Counted from the first letter of the stretch, positions 15,727 to 23,409 are shown. The stretch: DNA of 29,604 bases from JAEZFI01 sp044508215 (GCA_044508215.1 JBIQID010000023.1:1-29604), one strand, 5' to 3'. Numbers and translations: made by a program. Notes: a model not told the origin generated them from the sequence alone.

Positions 15727-16184
15727 CACTCGCCTCCCATCAGTTCGAACGCTGCGATGTCGGTGATCTGCCCCTCGGGCTCTGCCGTCCAGCGGATCCG
15801 CACCCTGGCACCGGTCGAGACGGCGTCGGGCGACGGGGCGTCGACGACGTGGAGCATCGAGGTGTCGGCGCCGTCGAGCCGGATGAGGGCGAGGGCGTGC
15901 GGGTGGTCGAGGGGCTGGCCCTCCCGGATGGTCTCCACCCACGACCACGACGTGATCGTGCCCTCGGTGCCCACCTCGACCATGTCGGTGAGGGGCTCGC
16001 TGGTGACCGGGTCGTACTCGACCGGCGGGCAGATCACCCGCCCGTCGACGCCCGAGATCCCGAGCACCCGTCGCTCCTTCAGGGCGGTGAGGAACGCTCC
16101 GATCACCGGCCCGGTCGTCCGGTTGAACGGGTACTCGATGACGAGCGGCGCCTCGAGCAGTTCGCCTGTGGCCTCGTCGGGCAC
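15726..16184 (-). CDS. DUF35/OB-fold protein, first gene of Ltp operon
   Basis: A 152-residue protein with helix LVIEYPFNRTTGPVIGAFLTALKERR, ribbon remnant GISGVDGRVICPP and OB-fold (GTITSWSWVETIREG ... STGARVRIRWTAEPEG). It is homologous in layout to the following DUF35 gene; a single zinc-ribbon cysteine remains here too. The two copies together are about the size of a single two-domain DUF35 protein, so they may be a split version of the one encoded with ltp4/ltp3 in mycobacteria (inference). Start GTG 16184 has AAGGGGG nine bases upstream. It is the first gene of a four-gene operon headed by the KstR-type site at 16240-16253. Confidence 0.8.
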   Translation of the reverse strand: MPDEATGELLEAPLVIEYPFNRTTGPVIGAFLTALKERRVLGISGVDGRVICPPVEYDPVTSEPLTDMVEVGTEGTITSWSWVETIREGQPLDHPHALALIRLDGADTSMLHVVDAPSPDAVSTGARVRIRWTAEPEGQITDIAAFELMGGE

Positions 16185-16237
16185 TGCGACACCCCCTTGT
16201 TGGTCCGTGGCCGTTGGTCCGGCCGGCTGCCGACGAT

Positions 16238-16255
16238 ACTGGAACGCGTTCTAGT
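16238..16255. promoter_or_regulatory. KstR-type operator of the DUF35-Ltp operon
   Basis: An 18-base imperfect palindrome with one mismatch. Its core TGGAACGCGTTCTA (16240-16253) satisfies TnnAACnnGTTnnA. It lies 54 bases upstream of GTG 16184, and the TAG stop of the mftF-like gene (16251-16253) is part of the site, so the steroid operon promoter abuts the end of the mycofactocin operon. Confidence 0.85.
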
Positions 16256-17699
16256 TCTGTCGAGTCGGGTCCGCAGCGGCCTGCGGGCCCGCTGTCGATC
16301 GGCCGGGCCACTCGACGAGACGGGGCAGCAATGCGCGGGCCGACCGTTCGCGGATCGCGCCGGCCCACACCCCGGCGCCGTACGCGACATCGTCGAGCAA
16401 CCGGGCCGCCACCCAGCGGATCGGGTCGAGCCGACGTGGGTGTCCGCGCCGCCGCCGGTCCACCAGGTCGAGCACCGGCGGGACGAGGAGGAGCGGCGCC
16501 AGGCGGCGGGCTCGCCGGGAGCAGGCGACCAGCAGCAGGCTGACCGGCCACCACGGGCGCACGGCCGCTGCGAGCAGCGCTCGCGCTCCCCCGAGGTGTC
16601 CCTCCACGACCAGCCTCGCGGCGCCCGCGCCGCGGTCGTCCAGGCGGAGGCGCCTTGCGAGCGCCACCCCGGTCCCTGCAGCGAGGCCTCCGGCAGCGAC
16701 GGGTCGCCCGGCCAGAGCGAGCGCCCACACGCCGAGCGTCCACCGCGACACCACAGCCGGCGCCGCTGCGTGCGGATGGCGGCGGTCGAGGGCTGCGGCG
16801 GCGGTGCCGTACCGGAACCGCTGACGGGCAACGGCGGGCCAGGTGCGCCGCGGTGGGTGGAAGGCGACCAGCTCGTCGCCGACGTAGCGCACCGACGCAC
16901 CTGCGGCGTCCAGCCGCCAGACCAGGTCGACGTCCTCGCCGTAGCGAAGGGCGGTGTCGAAGCCGCCCACCTCCTCGAACCCCGCTCGTGAGACCGCTAC
17001 CAGCGCGGTCGGCACGTACGAGCGGCGTGACCCCGGCCGGACCCGGGCGCCGTGCGGACCGAGGTCGAGCGGTGAGTCCGTGGCCTCGTAGCGCTCGAGG
17101 GCAGTCGGCCCCTCCGCCGACGCGATGCGGGGAGCGACTGCGGCGGCACCGGCGACGAGGTGGCGGCCCAGCACCACCAGCCAGTCCGGCGGGGGGACCA
17201 CACCGGCGTCGACGAACGCGATCCAGGGAGCGTCGCCCGATCCCGCTCCCTCCTGGCGGGCGCCGCCCGGACCGAGCGCCCGCTCGTTCCGGACCAGGCG
17301 GGCGCCCGCGTCAGCGGCGAGCGACGCGACTGCGGCGGCGTCGGCCGAGCCGTCGTCCACCACGACCAGCCGCAGGTCGGCCGACCCGGTCGTCGCGGCC
17401 AGTGCGGCGAGCGTCCGCTCCAGTCCGACGAGGTCATCACGGACCGGCACCACCACGTCGACGGGCCCGTCGATCGTCGGGTCGCCGTCCTCACCGACCG
17501 GCACGACGACGTCGATGGCGGCGAGCCGGTCGAGGAACCGCTCGGTCGCCACGCCCTGAGGGGGACGGCGTCCCTGCTCCAGGGCGTCCACGACGGCGGC
17601 ACCGGGCTCGCTCAGCCGCAGGAGCCGGAGCGGCGACCCTCCGATCAGCACCCGACCCGCCGAACGCCGGGTGACCCCCGGCGCGAGCCGGTACCTCAC
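16251..17699 (-). CDS. mftF: Mycofactocin glycosyltransferase, MftF-like
   Basis: About 482 residues. The first ~65 resemble the PqqD-like head found in MftF (MRYRLAPGV...VLIGGSPLRLLRLS). A GT2 glycosyltransferase domain follows: VDVVVPVRDD (80-89), LVVVDDGSAD (111-120), WIAFVDAGVVP (159-169) and YGEDVDLVWRL (253-263). The C-terminus is hydrophobic/basic with probable membrane-associated helices. MftF attaches glucose units to the mycofactocin redox core. The metal-binding DxD site reads D-A-G (164-166) instead of the usual D-x-D, which may alter metal binding. GTG 17699 overlaps the SDR stop. It is the last gene of the seven-gene operon; its TAG stop lies inside a KstR-type operator. Confidence 0.85.
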   Translation of the reverse strand: MRYRLAPGVTRRSAGRVLIGGSPLRLLRLSEPGAAVVDALEQGRRPPQGVATERFLDRLAAIDVVVPVGEDGDPTIDGPVDVVVPVRDDLVGLERTLAALAATTGSADLRLVVVDDGSADAAAVASLAADAGARLVRNERALGPGGARQEGAGSGDAPWIAFVDAGVVPPPDWLVVLGRHLVAGAAAVAPRIASAEGPTALERYEATDSPLDLGPHGARVRPGSRRSYVPTALVAVSRAGFEEVGGFDTALRYGEDVDLVWRLDAAGASVRYVGDELVAFHPPRRTWPAVARQRFRYGTAAAALDRRHPHAAAPAVVSRWTLGVWALALAGRPVAAGGLAAGTGVALARRLRLDDRGAGAARLVVEGHLGGARALLAAAVRPWWPVSLLLVACSRRARRLAPLLLVPPVLDLVDRRRRGHPRRLDPIRWVAARLLDDVAYGAGVWAGAIRERSARALLPRLVEWPGRSTAGPQAAADPTRQN

Positions 17700-18478
17700 A
17701 CCGTCATGCCGCCGTCGACCCCCAGCGCCACGCCGGTCACGGCGCCCTGTTCGGCGGCGCAGAGCCAGGCGATGGCTGACGCCACCTCCTCGACGGTCAC
17801 CAGGCGTCCGATGGCGTGGTGCTCGGCGAACTCGTCGATCGAGCCGAGGCCGTAGATCGCCGCGCTCGCCTCGAGGATCGCCGAGCGGGTGGATCCGGGG
17901 CAGACGGCGTTCGCCGTGACCCCCTCCGGCCCGAGCTCCGCTGCCAGCGAGCGGACGAGGCCGATCGCGCCGTGCTTCGCTGCCACGTAGGCGCCGATCA
18001 GGGGGTGGCCCTCGGTGCCGGCCGCTGAGGCGACGACCACGAACCTGCCGCGGCGCGGGGCGGGCCGGTCGAGCAAGGCCGGCACGGTGGCCACGGCCGT
18101 GCGCCACACGCCGGTCAGGTTCACGTCGACGTTGACGGCCCACTGCTCGTGGGGCAGCTCCCACGTTCGAGGACCGCCGGCGATCACCCCGGCTGCGGCC
18201 ACGACGGCGTCGATCCCGCCGAAGCGGTCGACCGTCGCAGTCACGGCTCGCTCGAGCGAGGCGGCGTCGCGCACGTCGGCCACCAGGGCGAGGCCACCGC
18301 ACCGTGCGGCGACATCGTCCAGCTCGGCTCGGGTGCCGAGCGCGTACGGGACCGATGCGTCGTCGTCGCACGCGTCCACGCACGCCACGGCGAAGCCGTC
18401 GCCGGCCAAGCGGATCGCGGTAGCGGAGCCGATGCCCCGAGCCGCGCCGGTCACGAGGGCGACGGGCCGCTCGGTCAC
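17696..18478 (-). CDS. Mycofactocin-coupled-type SDR oxidoreductase
   Basis: A 260-residue SDR with cofactor motif TGAARGIG (10-17) and catalytic Ser151, Tyr164 and Lys168. After the second beta strand it carries the segment ACDDDASVPYALGTRAELDD (36-55), an insertion with VPY typical of the mycofactocin-associated SDR families, whose nicotinamide is thought to be non-exchangeable and reoxidised by mycofactocin. NLTGVWRT and YVAAKHG also match those families. The usual NAG is AAG (95-97). Position between mftE and mftF supports the assignment. GTG 18478 overlaps the mftE stop (GTGA). The alcohol or ketone substrate is unknown. Confidence 0.85.
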   Translation of the reverse strand: MTERPVALVTGAARGIGSATAIRLAGDGFAVACVDACDDDASVPYALGTRAELDDVAARCGGLALVADVRDAASLERAVTATVDRFGGIDAVVAAAGVIAGGPRTWELPHEQWAVNVDVNLTGVWRTAVATVPALLDRPAPRRGRFVVVASAAGTEGHPLIGAYVAAKHGAIGLVRSLAAELGPEGVTANAVCPGSTRSAILEASAAIYGLGSIDEFAEHHAIGRLVTVEEVASAIAWLCAAEQGAVTGVALGVDGGMTV

Positions 18479-19203
18479 GAGGCCCACCCCGTGGTGAGCG
18501 TGAGCGCGTCGCGGGTCAGGCGGTCGACCAGCTCGGTGAGCAGCCGTTCGCCGTCTTGCGCCGTCGCCCTCGTGGGGTCGCCGAGCACGCCCGTGGGCGA
18601 CACCGCGGCGAACCCTTCGCTCACCGCCCTCGCACCGATCTCGGACCACGGGGTGATCACCCCCGGTGCGATGCGATCCATCCGCACGACCTCCGGGCAG
18701 AGGTGCAGGAGGATGGAGGTCTCCCCGAAGCCCGCGTGCGGTTCACCACCTGGCACGTGACATGACAGGACTTCGAAGCGACGACCCTCGGCCACGACGC
18801 GTTCCCGGGCTGCGGTGAGCGCCGTGATGTTCCCGCCGTGCCCGTTGACCACCACCACGCCGGCGAACGCGTCGGCCGACCGGGCGATCTCGACCAGCGC
18901 CTCCTCCATCACGGCCGCACCGATGGAGAGGGTGCCCGGGAAGTCCTGGTGCTCGCCCGAGGCCGTGATCCCGAGGGAAGGCGCGAGCACGAAGCGAGGA
19001 TGCGACGCCACGATCGCTGTGGCGACCGCCTCGGCGATCCGGGTGTCGGTGTCGAGCGGGAGGTGCGGGCCGTGCTGCTCGCAGCTGCCCACCGGCAGCA
19101 CCACCACCGGCGGGCGGTCCCGGACCTCCTCCCAGGTCAAGGACCCCAGCACCTGATGCGCCGGGCCGGCCCCCGGTGCAACCCCCCGGGACGCCCGGGT
19201 CAC
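18475..19203 (-). CDS. mftE: Mycofactocin peptidase MftE (creatininase family)
   Basis: A 242-residue creatininase-fold metallopeptidase. The metal/active-site blocks are LPVGSCEQHGPHLPLDTD (36-53), NGHGGN (120-125) and HAGFGETS (156-163). MftE releases the modified C-terminal Val-Tyr part from the MftA peptide after MftC has acted, giving the AHDP core of the cofactor. SCEQHGPHLPLDTD and neighbourhood with MftF and the mycofactocin-type SDR favour MftE over creatininase or other homologues. GTG 19203 overlaps the etfB stop (GTGA). MftA and MftC are not seen in the window. Confidence 0.88.
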   Translation of the reverse strand: MTRASRGVAPGAGPAHQVLGSLTWEEVRDRPPVVVLPVGSCEQHGPHLPLDTDTRIAEAVATAIVASHPRFVLAPSLGITASGEHQDFPGTLSIGAAVMEEALVEIARSADAFAGVVVVNGHGGNITALTAARERVVAEGRRFEVLSCHVPGGEPHAGFGETSILLHLCPEVVRMDRIAPGVITPWSEIGARAVSEGFAAVSPTGVLGDPTRATAQDGERLLTELVDRLTRDALTLTTGWAS

Positions 19204-20042
19204 TCGATGTACCCCCAGGTGCGGAGCTGCTCGAGGATCACGTCGGCTGCCTCGTCGGGGCTCGCCTCCACGGTGCGGGGAGGGGTCCGCTCCGACAGCG
19301 CACCGGTGAGCGCCACGATCCGGTCGTGCGCCGTGTCGCCCGCAGGCGGCGGCAGCGCCCGCGCACGTGGGCGCAGCGGGCCGGTGCCGAGCAGCGTCGC
19401 TGCAGCACCGCCCGGCGCGGCGGGCACCACCGTGACGTCAGCGTCGAGGGAGGCGAGCGCCGCACCCAACGGCGCACGGCGGAGGTCGGCGACCGAGCCC
19501 TCCACGGACAGCACCATCGGCGACCGAGCTTCGACCCGTGCGGACATGCCGCCACCGAGGCGACGTGTGGCCAGCACACGACCCCGCTCCCCCGGGTCGA
19601 CGGCCACCAAGCCGAGCGCCTGCGCAGCCCCCAGCTGGTGTGCGAGGAACGCCGGCACCGAGCCCGAACCGCGGTCCACCGAGTGCTCGCCGCACACGAC
19701 CACCTCGGCCTCCCGCAACACCCCGGCGATCCCGGCGGCCACCGAGCGCGAGTCGGCGTCCTCGCCGAGCTCGATCCGCACGACCGAGGTGACCCCCGCC
19801 GCGAGGAGCTCCCGCAGGGCGGCCTCGGCGGACGGCGGTCCCGCGCACACGACCGTGGTGGTGCCGTCCCACACCTCGGCGATGCGCAGGGCCACCTCCA
19901 CCGCGGCGCGGTCGGCCTCCGACCAACCGGACGACCGGTCGTCGGTCCGGGTGACACCGGTGAGCGGGTCGACCTCAGGACGGAGGTCCACCCACTTCAC
20001 GCACGCCGCCACGAGCGGCCGAGCAGCGTTGCGCGCGCTCAT
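19200..20042 (-). CDS. etfB: Electron transfer flavoprotein beta subunit (FixA-like)
   Basis: A 280-residue ETF-beta-fold protein: LVAACVKWVDLRPEVDPLTG (10-29) is the standard start, followed by the adenine-nucleotide-alpha-hydrolase-type fold with AALRELLAAGVTSVVRIE, EVVVCGEHSVDRGSGSVPAFLAHQLG and ARSPMVLSVEGSVADLRRAPL. It is shorter in some loops than housekeeping EtfB, and matches a branch I recall as mycofactocin-associated. It would form a heterodimer with the alpha subunit at 21.7-22.7 kb and receive electrons for delivery to FixC/FixX. ATG 20042 overlaps the fixX stop (ATGA). Confidence 0.85.
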   Translation of the reverse strand: MSARNAARPLVAACVKWVDLRPEVDPLTGVTRTDDRSSGWSEADRAAVEVALRIAEVWDGTTTVVCAGPPSAEAALRELLAAGVTSVVRIELGEDADSRSVAAGIAGVLREAEVVVCGEHSVDRGSGSVPAFLAHQLGAAQALGLVAVDPGERGRVLATRRLGGGMSARVEARSPMVLSVEGSVADLRRAPLGAALASLDADVTVVPAAPGGAAATLLGTGPLRPRARALPPPAGDTAHDRIVALTGALSERTPPRTVEASPDEAADVILEQLRTWGYIE

Positions 20043-20338
20043 GCCCTGCGGAAGACGACGCCGTGTCCGCCGTCGGGATAGGTCCAGGTGATCGCACCCT
20101 CGGTGTTGCAGACCATGTAGCAGGTGCCGCACTCGAAGCACTGCTCGTAGTTGAAGAGGATGCCGCCGTCGCTCGTGGGGACGAACAGCTGGGCCGGGCA
20201 GGCCACCACGCACTCCTTCGTGGTGCAGCCGTTGCAGTGGTCGCCGTCCACCGTGATGTGCGCCCGCTCGCCCACCCGGAACTCGACCGTCTCCATCCGG
20301 TCCTCGAACGCGACCTCGGGGTACACCTGCTCGCTCAT
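20039..20338 (-). CDS. fixX: FixX-like ferredoxin
   Basis: A 99-residue iron-sulfur protein with two cysteine groups: CNGCTTKECVVACP (Cys35, 38, 43, 47) and CFECGTCYMVC (Cys67, 70, 73, 77). The tail ITWTYPDGGHGVVFR is the FixX hallmark (W-x-YP-x-GG-x-GV). It pairs with FixC to make the ETF-quinone oxidoreductase-like unit that in mitochondria is a single chain. The second cluster is a full CxxCxxCxxxC; the first has an extended loop (CxxC-x4-C). ATG 20338 overlaps the fixC stop (ATGA), so translation is coupled. Confidence 0.9.
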   Translation of the reverse strand: MSEQVYPEVAFEDRMETVEFRVGERAHITVDGDHCNGCTTKECVVACPAQLFVPTSDGGILFNYEQCFECGTCYMVCNTEGAITWTYPDGGHGVVFRRA

Positions 20339-21675
20339 CCGAAGCCTTTCAGGGCCGCGATGCCGTCCTTCGCGAGATCCCGGACACGGAGACCCGAGGC
20401 CTTCAGCTCGCTGCGAGCGATGGCCATGAAGCCCGGCTTGGGAACGGGGTTCGTCACGGTGAACACCCGCTCGACGATGTTGGCGACCATCTGCGGCACC
20501 TGCTGCTGGGTGCGCTCCCCCATGATCAGGTCGGGCACGCCCTGCAGCTTGCGGTGGTCGGCCAGCACGAACGAGTGCTCGAGACGGCGCTGGTAGCCGG
20601 AGAGGCCGTCGACGCTGGTGTCCCCCAGCCGGATCGCCTCCGCTGCGGCTTGGCCCGCCGCCTGCCCCGCACCGATCGCGAAGTTCACGCCCTCCAGCCA
20701 GATGCCGGCGGCGAGGCACATCGCCGCGGCGTCACCGGCGACCAGGAACCCGTCCGCGGACAGCTCGGGCATCATCCGGAAGCCCGCCTCGGGGATGAGG
20801 TGCGCGCTGTACTCCTTCAGCTCGGCGCCCTCGATGAGCGGCGCGATGGAGGGGTGCGCCTTCAGCCGCGCGATCAGCTCCTCGGGTCGGCGCTTCTGGG
20901 CGGCGAGGCCGGGTAGCTGGAGCACCAACCCGACCGAGACGGTGTCGATGTTCGTGTAGATGAAGCCACCGCCCGGGATGCCGTCCGTGCAGCCGATGAT
21001 CTCGATGTCGACGCCGTGGTCGCCCCGGACGCCGAACCGCTCGTCGATGACCTCCCGCGGGAGCGCCAGTGTCTCCTTCACGCCGAGCGTGAAGTGCTCC
21101 GGGTCGGTGTGCGTGTAGAGCCCGGCTTCCTTGGCGAGGAAGCTGTTGACACCGTCGCAGGCGATCACGACGCGTGCGCGCACGTCGCCGTCGGGACGGT
21201 CGGTGCGGGCGCCGATCACCGCGCCCGAGGGGTCGCGCAGCAGCCCGGTCACGGTGGTGCTCGTGAGGAGGGTGGCCCCGGCGTCTGTGGCCTTCGAGGC
21301 CAACCACCGGTCGAAGTCGGGCCGGTAGGTGGTGGCGCCGTTGTACGGGGGGCGGCCCCACGAGTCGGTGCGGAAGTCCACCGTGAGCGCCTGGGTGGGG
21401 GTCTGCACCATGGTCCCGCGGCGGGTGACCCAGCGCTGGATGGGCGCCTCCTCCCACCAGGCCGGCACCAGCCCGTCGAGGATCCGCCCGTAGACGACGC
21501 CGCCGTACATGTTCTTCGAGCCGGGAAACGGGCCGCGCTCGAGGAGCAGGACGCTGCAACCGGCTCGGGCAGCGGAGATCGCTGCCGCAGAACCGGCGGG
21601 CCCGGCGCCGACCACCACGACGTCCACGTCGACGCCGCCAGGGGCACCCGGACCGGTTGCGATCTCAGGCGACAT
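20335..21675 (-). CDS. fixC: FixC-like FAD oxidoreductase (ETF-quinone reductase family)
   Basis: A 446-residue flavoprotein of the geranylgeranyl reductase/FixC branch. The FAD fold starts with DVVVVGAGPAGSAAA (18-32), followed by FPGSKNMYGGVVYGR. The late block GFLVAGDAAAMCLAAGIWLEGVNFAIGAGQAAGQAA is the typical second FAD-contact region. It lacks the C-terminal ferredoxin domain of mitochondrial ETF-QO, which is encoded separately as fixX. It should take electrons from ETF and pass them to quinone, at the membrane surface. ATG 21675 is preceded by GAGGGG at nine bases; the start overlaps the etfA 3' end by 11 bases. Confidence 0.9.
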   Translation of the reverse strand: MSPEIATGPGAPGGVDVDVVVVGAGPAGSAAAISAARAGCSVLLLERGPFPGSKNMYGGVVYGRILDGLVPAWWEEAPIQRWVTRRGTMVQTPTQALTVDFRTDSWGRPPYNGATTYRPDFDRWLASKATDAGATLLTSTTVTGLLRDPSGAVIGARTDRPDGDVRARVVIACDGVNSFLAKEAGLYTHTDPEHFTLGVKETLALPREVIDERFGVRGDHGVDIEIIGCTDGIPGGGFIYTNIDTVSVGLVLQLPGLAAQKRRPEELIARLKAHPSIAPLIEGAELKEYSAHLIPEAGFRMMPELSADGFLVAGDAAAMCLAAGIWLEGVNFAIGAGQAAGQAAAEAIRLGDTSVDGLSGYQRRLEHSFVLADHRKLQGVPDLIMGERTQQQVPQMVANIVERVFTVTNPVPKPGFMAIARSELKASGLRVRDLAKDGIAALKGFG

Positions 21676-22702
21676 CGAGGTCACCCCTCTGCTGCTGGGC
21701 GGTCCGGCCGCCGTCCGCTGCCTCGGCTTCGGGTTCGGCGCTGGCGAGGCCCAGCCGCGCGGCCAGCGCCGCGACCGTGGCCGGCGCATCGGACACGACC
21801 GCCAGGTCGGCCAGCGCCATCATCGGGCAGTGCGGGTCGATGTTCACCGAGATCACGTGGTCGGGGTGGCCGAGCCCAGCGGTGTGCTGCACGGCACCCG
21901 AGATCCCGAAGGCGAGGTAGAGCCGGGGGTCGACCACCACGCCGGTCGTCCCGATCTGCCGTGAGTGCGGCACCAGGCCGGCGTCGGTCACGACCCGGGT
22001 GGCGCCCATCGATGCACCGATCGCCTCGCCCACGAGGGTGAGCAGCCGGAACGCCTCGGCGCCGTCCTCGACCATGAGGCCGGCCCCGCCGCCGACGATG
22101 CGCTTGGCCTCGCTGAGGTCCATCGTGGCGGCGTCCGGGGGCAGCACCTCCAGCACGGTGACGTCGCTGCCGTGGTCGGGCTCGGCCTCAGGCAGGGGCA
22201 GCTCACGGATGGCCGGGTGCGGGGAGCCGGGGCGTCGCGGCGCCACGCCGCGGACGCCTGGCTGGAGGGTGGCGACGAAGGGTCCGTGCGGAGCGAGGTC
22301 CTCGGCCACGAGTCCGCCGCGGCGGGCGACGGTCACGATCGGGCCGGCGCCGGCGCGGGCGATCTGCGTCGCCCCGGCGAGGAGCGGGTGGCCCAGCTCT
22401 GCGGCGAGGCGCGGGGCGAGGTCGCGGCCATCGGCCGATGCGGGCAGCAGCACCCACTCCGCACCAGCGACCAGCGGCGCGAGGAGCGCCGCCCACCGGG
22501 CCGGCGCGAACTCGCCTGCCTCCAGTGCCTCCACCTCGGCGACCGGCGCCTGGACGGTTCCGGCGGCCTCGACCGTCCCGCTGCCGACGAGGAGCGCACG
22601 ACCGCGGGCCTCGGCGATCGCCTCGTCGCCACCCGCGGCGAGGACCCCGTCTCGGACGGGGACCACAGCGACGGGCTGCCGGGAGGAAGCGGACGGTTCC
22701 AT
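21665..22702 (-). CDS. etfA: Electron transfer flavoprotein alpha subunit (FixB-like)
   Basis: A 345-residue ETF alpha subunit. The N-terminal half is divergent and alanine-rich. The FAD domain is clear: EAKRIVGGGAGL (198-209), GATRVVTDAGLVPHSRQIGTTG (233-254) and LYLAFGISGAVQHTAG (261-276), then VISVNIDPHCP. The T-T-G at 252-254 replaces the more usual QTG. It is the first gene of the seven-gene run etfA-fixC-fixX-etfB-mftE-SDR-mftF, all overlapping. ATG 22702 is chosen because the upstream extension is short and weakly supported. The promoter should lie just upstream, next to the palindrome at 22743-22782. Confidence 0.88.
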   Translation of the reverse strand: MEPSASSRQPVAVVPVRDGVLAAGGDEAIAEARGRALLVGSGTVEAAGTVQAPVAEVEALEAGEFAPARWAALLAPLVAGAEWVLLPASADGRDLAPRLAAELGHPLLAGATQIARAGAGPIVTVARRGGLVAEDLAPHGPFVATLQPGVRGVAPRRPGSPHPAIRELPLPEAEPDHGSDVTVLEVLPPDAATMDLSEAKRIVGGGAGLMVEDGAEAFRLLTLVGEAIGASMGATRVVTDAGLVPHSRQIGTTGVVVDPRLYLAFGISGAVQHTAGLGHPDHVISVNIDPHCPMMALADLAVVSDAPATVAALAARLGLASAEPEAEAADGGRTAQQQRGDLDVA

Positions 22703-22742
22703 GGCCCGATCAGAGTAGAGGCCCCGCCGACACACCCGAATT

Positions 22743-22782
22743 GCTGCGTAGGACCGCCCCGAACGGGGCGGTCCTACGCAGC
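22743..22782. repeat. 40-base palindrome, copy 1
   Basis: Perfect 18-base inverted repeat with loop GAAC: arm 22743-22760 reads gctgcgtaggaccgcccc and pairs with 22765-22782. It lies between the end of the PH-like gene (22804) and the etfA start. A tail gcgaaac (22781-22787) and a purine-rich stretch are shared with copy 2. Used as RNA it would act as a terminator for the minus-strand gene ending at 22804. Confidence 0.85.
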
Positions 22783-22803
22783 GAAACAGAGAGAAGCGCT
22801 CAT

Positions 22804-23409
22804 CTACGCGCGTCGGTCACGCCACCACGCGACCATCTGATTGATGTCAGCCGCGGCAAGGTCCGCTGGAGCCCGCCACGGTTCCACGAAGAGGGAACCG
22901 ATGTCGTCCACCGACACCAAACGGCCATCGACCAGGTGGATCTGTAGGTTCCGGTATGGCACCCAGGTGTGGAGCGACACGACCTCGGCGCCTTCGACCT
23001 GATCCCACCGGAACCTCCGAGTGCGATGAGTGCGTCGAACGACCAGGCAGTCAGCCTCGACACGAACCGCGCTGGTCGGACCACGCCATCCGAGCCAGAT
23101 GGCAGCGGTCAATATCGAGGCACCCATCACCGCGCTGCCCACATGGACGCCTTCGGACCGACTGAACCCGACGACGATCCCTGACAGGCCGATGAGCGCC
23201 ATCACGACCGCAACCGACAACGACAGCCAACCGGTGGTCGACGCGCGATAGACCCGTGGAGTCACCGGCCGCCCCCAACGCGGATGACCGTCATCGGCAG
23301 CGAGGACGACGGCGACGGTCCATCGATCGACACATCGAGCCCCTCGGCGCACCACGTCCCATGAAGCGGCCCGGCCAGAGCCAGCCGGCAATGGCAAAAC
23401 ACGGGTCAC
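22804..23409 (-). CDS. Membrane protein with bacterial PH-like domain
   Basis: A 201-residue protein. After a polar N-terminus there are two hydrophobic helices (about residues 59-78 and 87-107). They are followed by AVRVEADCLVVRRTHRTRRFRWDQVEGAEV, a pattern typical of short bacterial PH-like domains (beta strands around RFRWDQV), and a tail ending WWRDRRA. The function is unknown. GTG 23409 overlaps the stop of the upstream gene (GTGA), suggesting coupling; an internal GTG at 23265 (VTPRVYR) would remove 48 non-conserved-looking residues and is a credible alternative. It is the last gene before palindrome copy 1. Confidence 0.65.
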   Translation of the reverse strand: MTRVLPLPAGSGRAASWDVVRRGARCVDRWTVAVVLAADDGHPRWGRPVTPRVYRASTTGWLSLSVAVVMALIGLSGIVVGFSRSEGVHVGSAVMGASILTAAIWLGWRGPTSAVRVEADCLVVRRTHRTRRFRWDQVEGAEVVSLHTWVPYRNLQIHLVDGRLVSVDDIGSLFVEPWRAPADLAAADINQMVAWWRDRRA

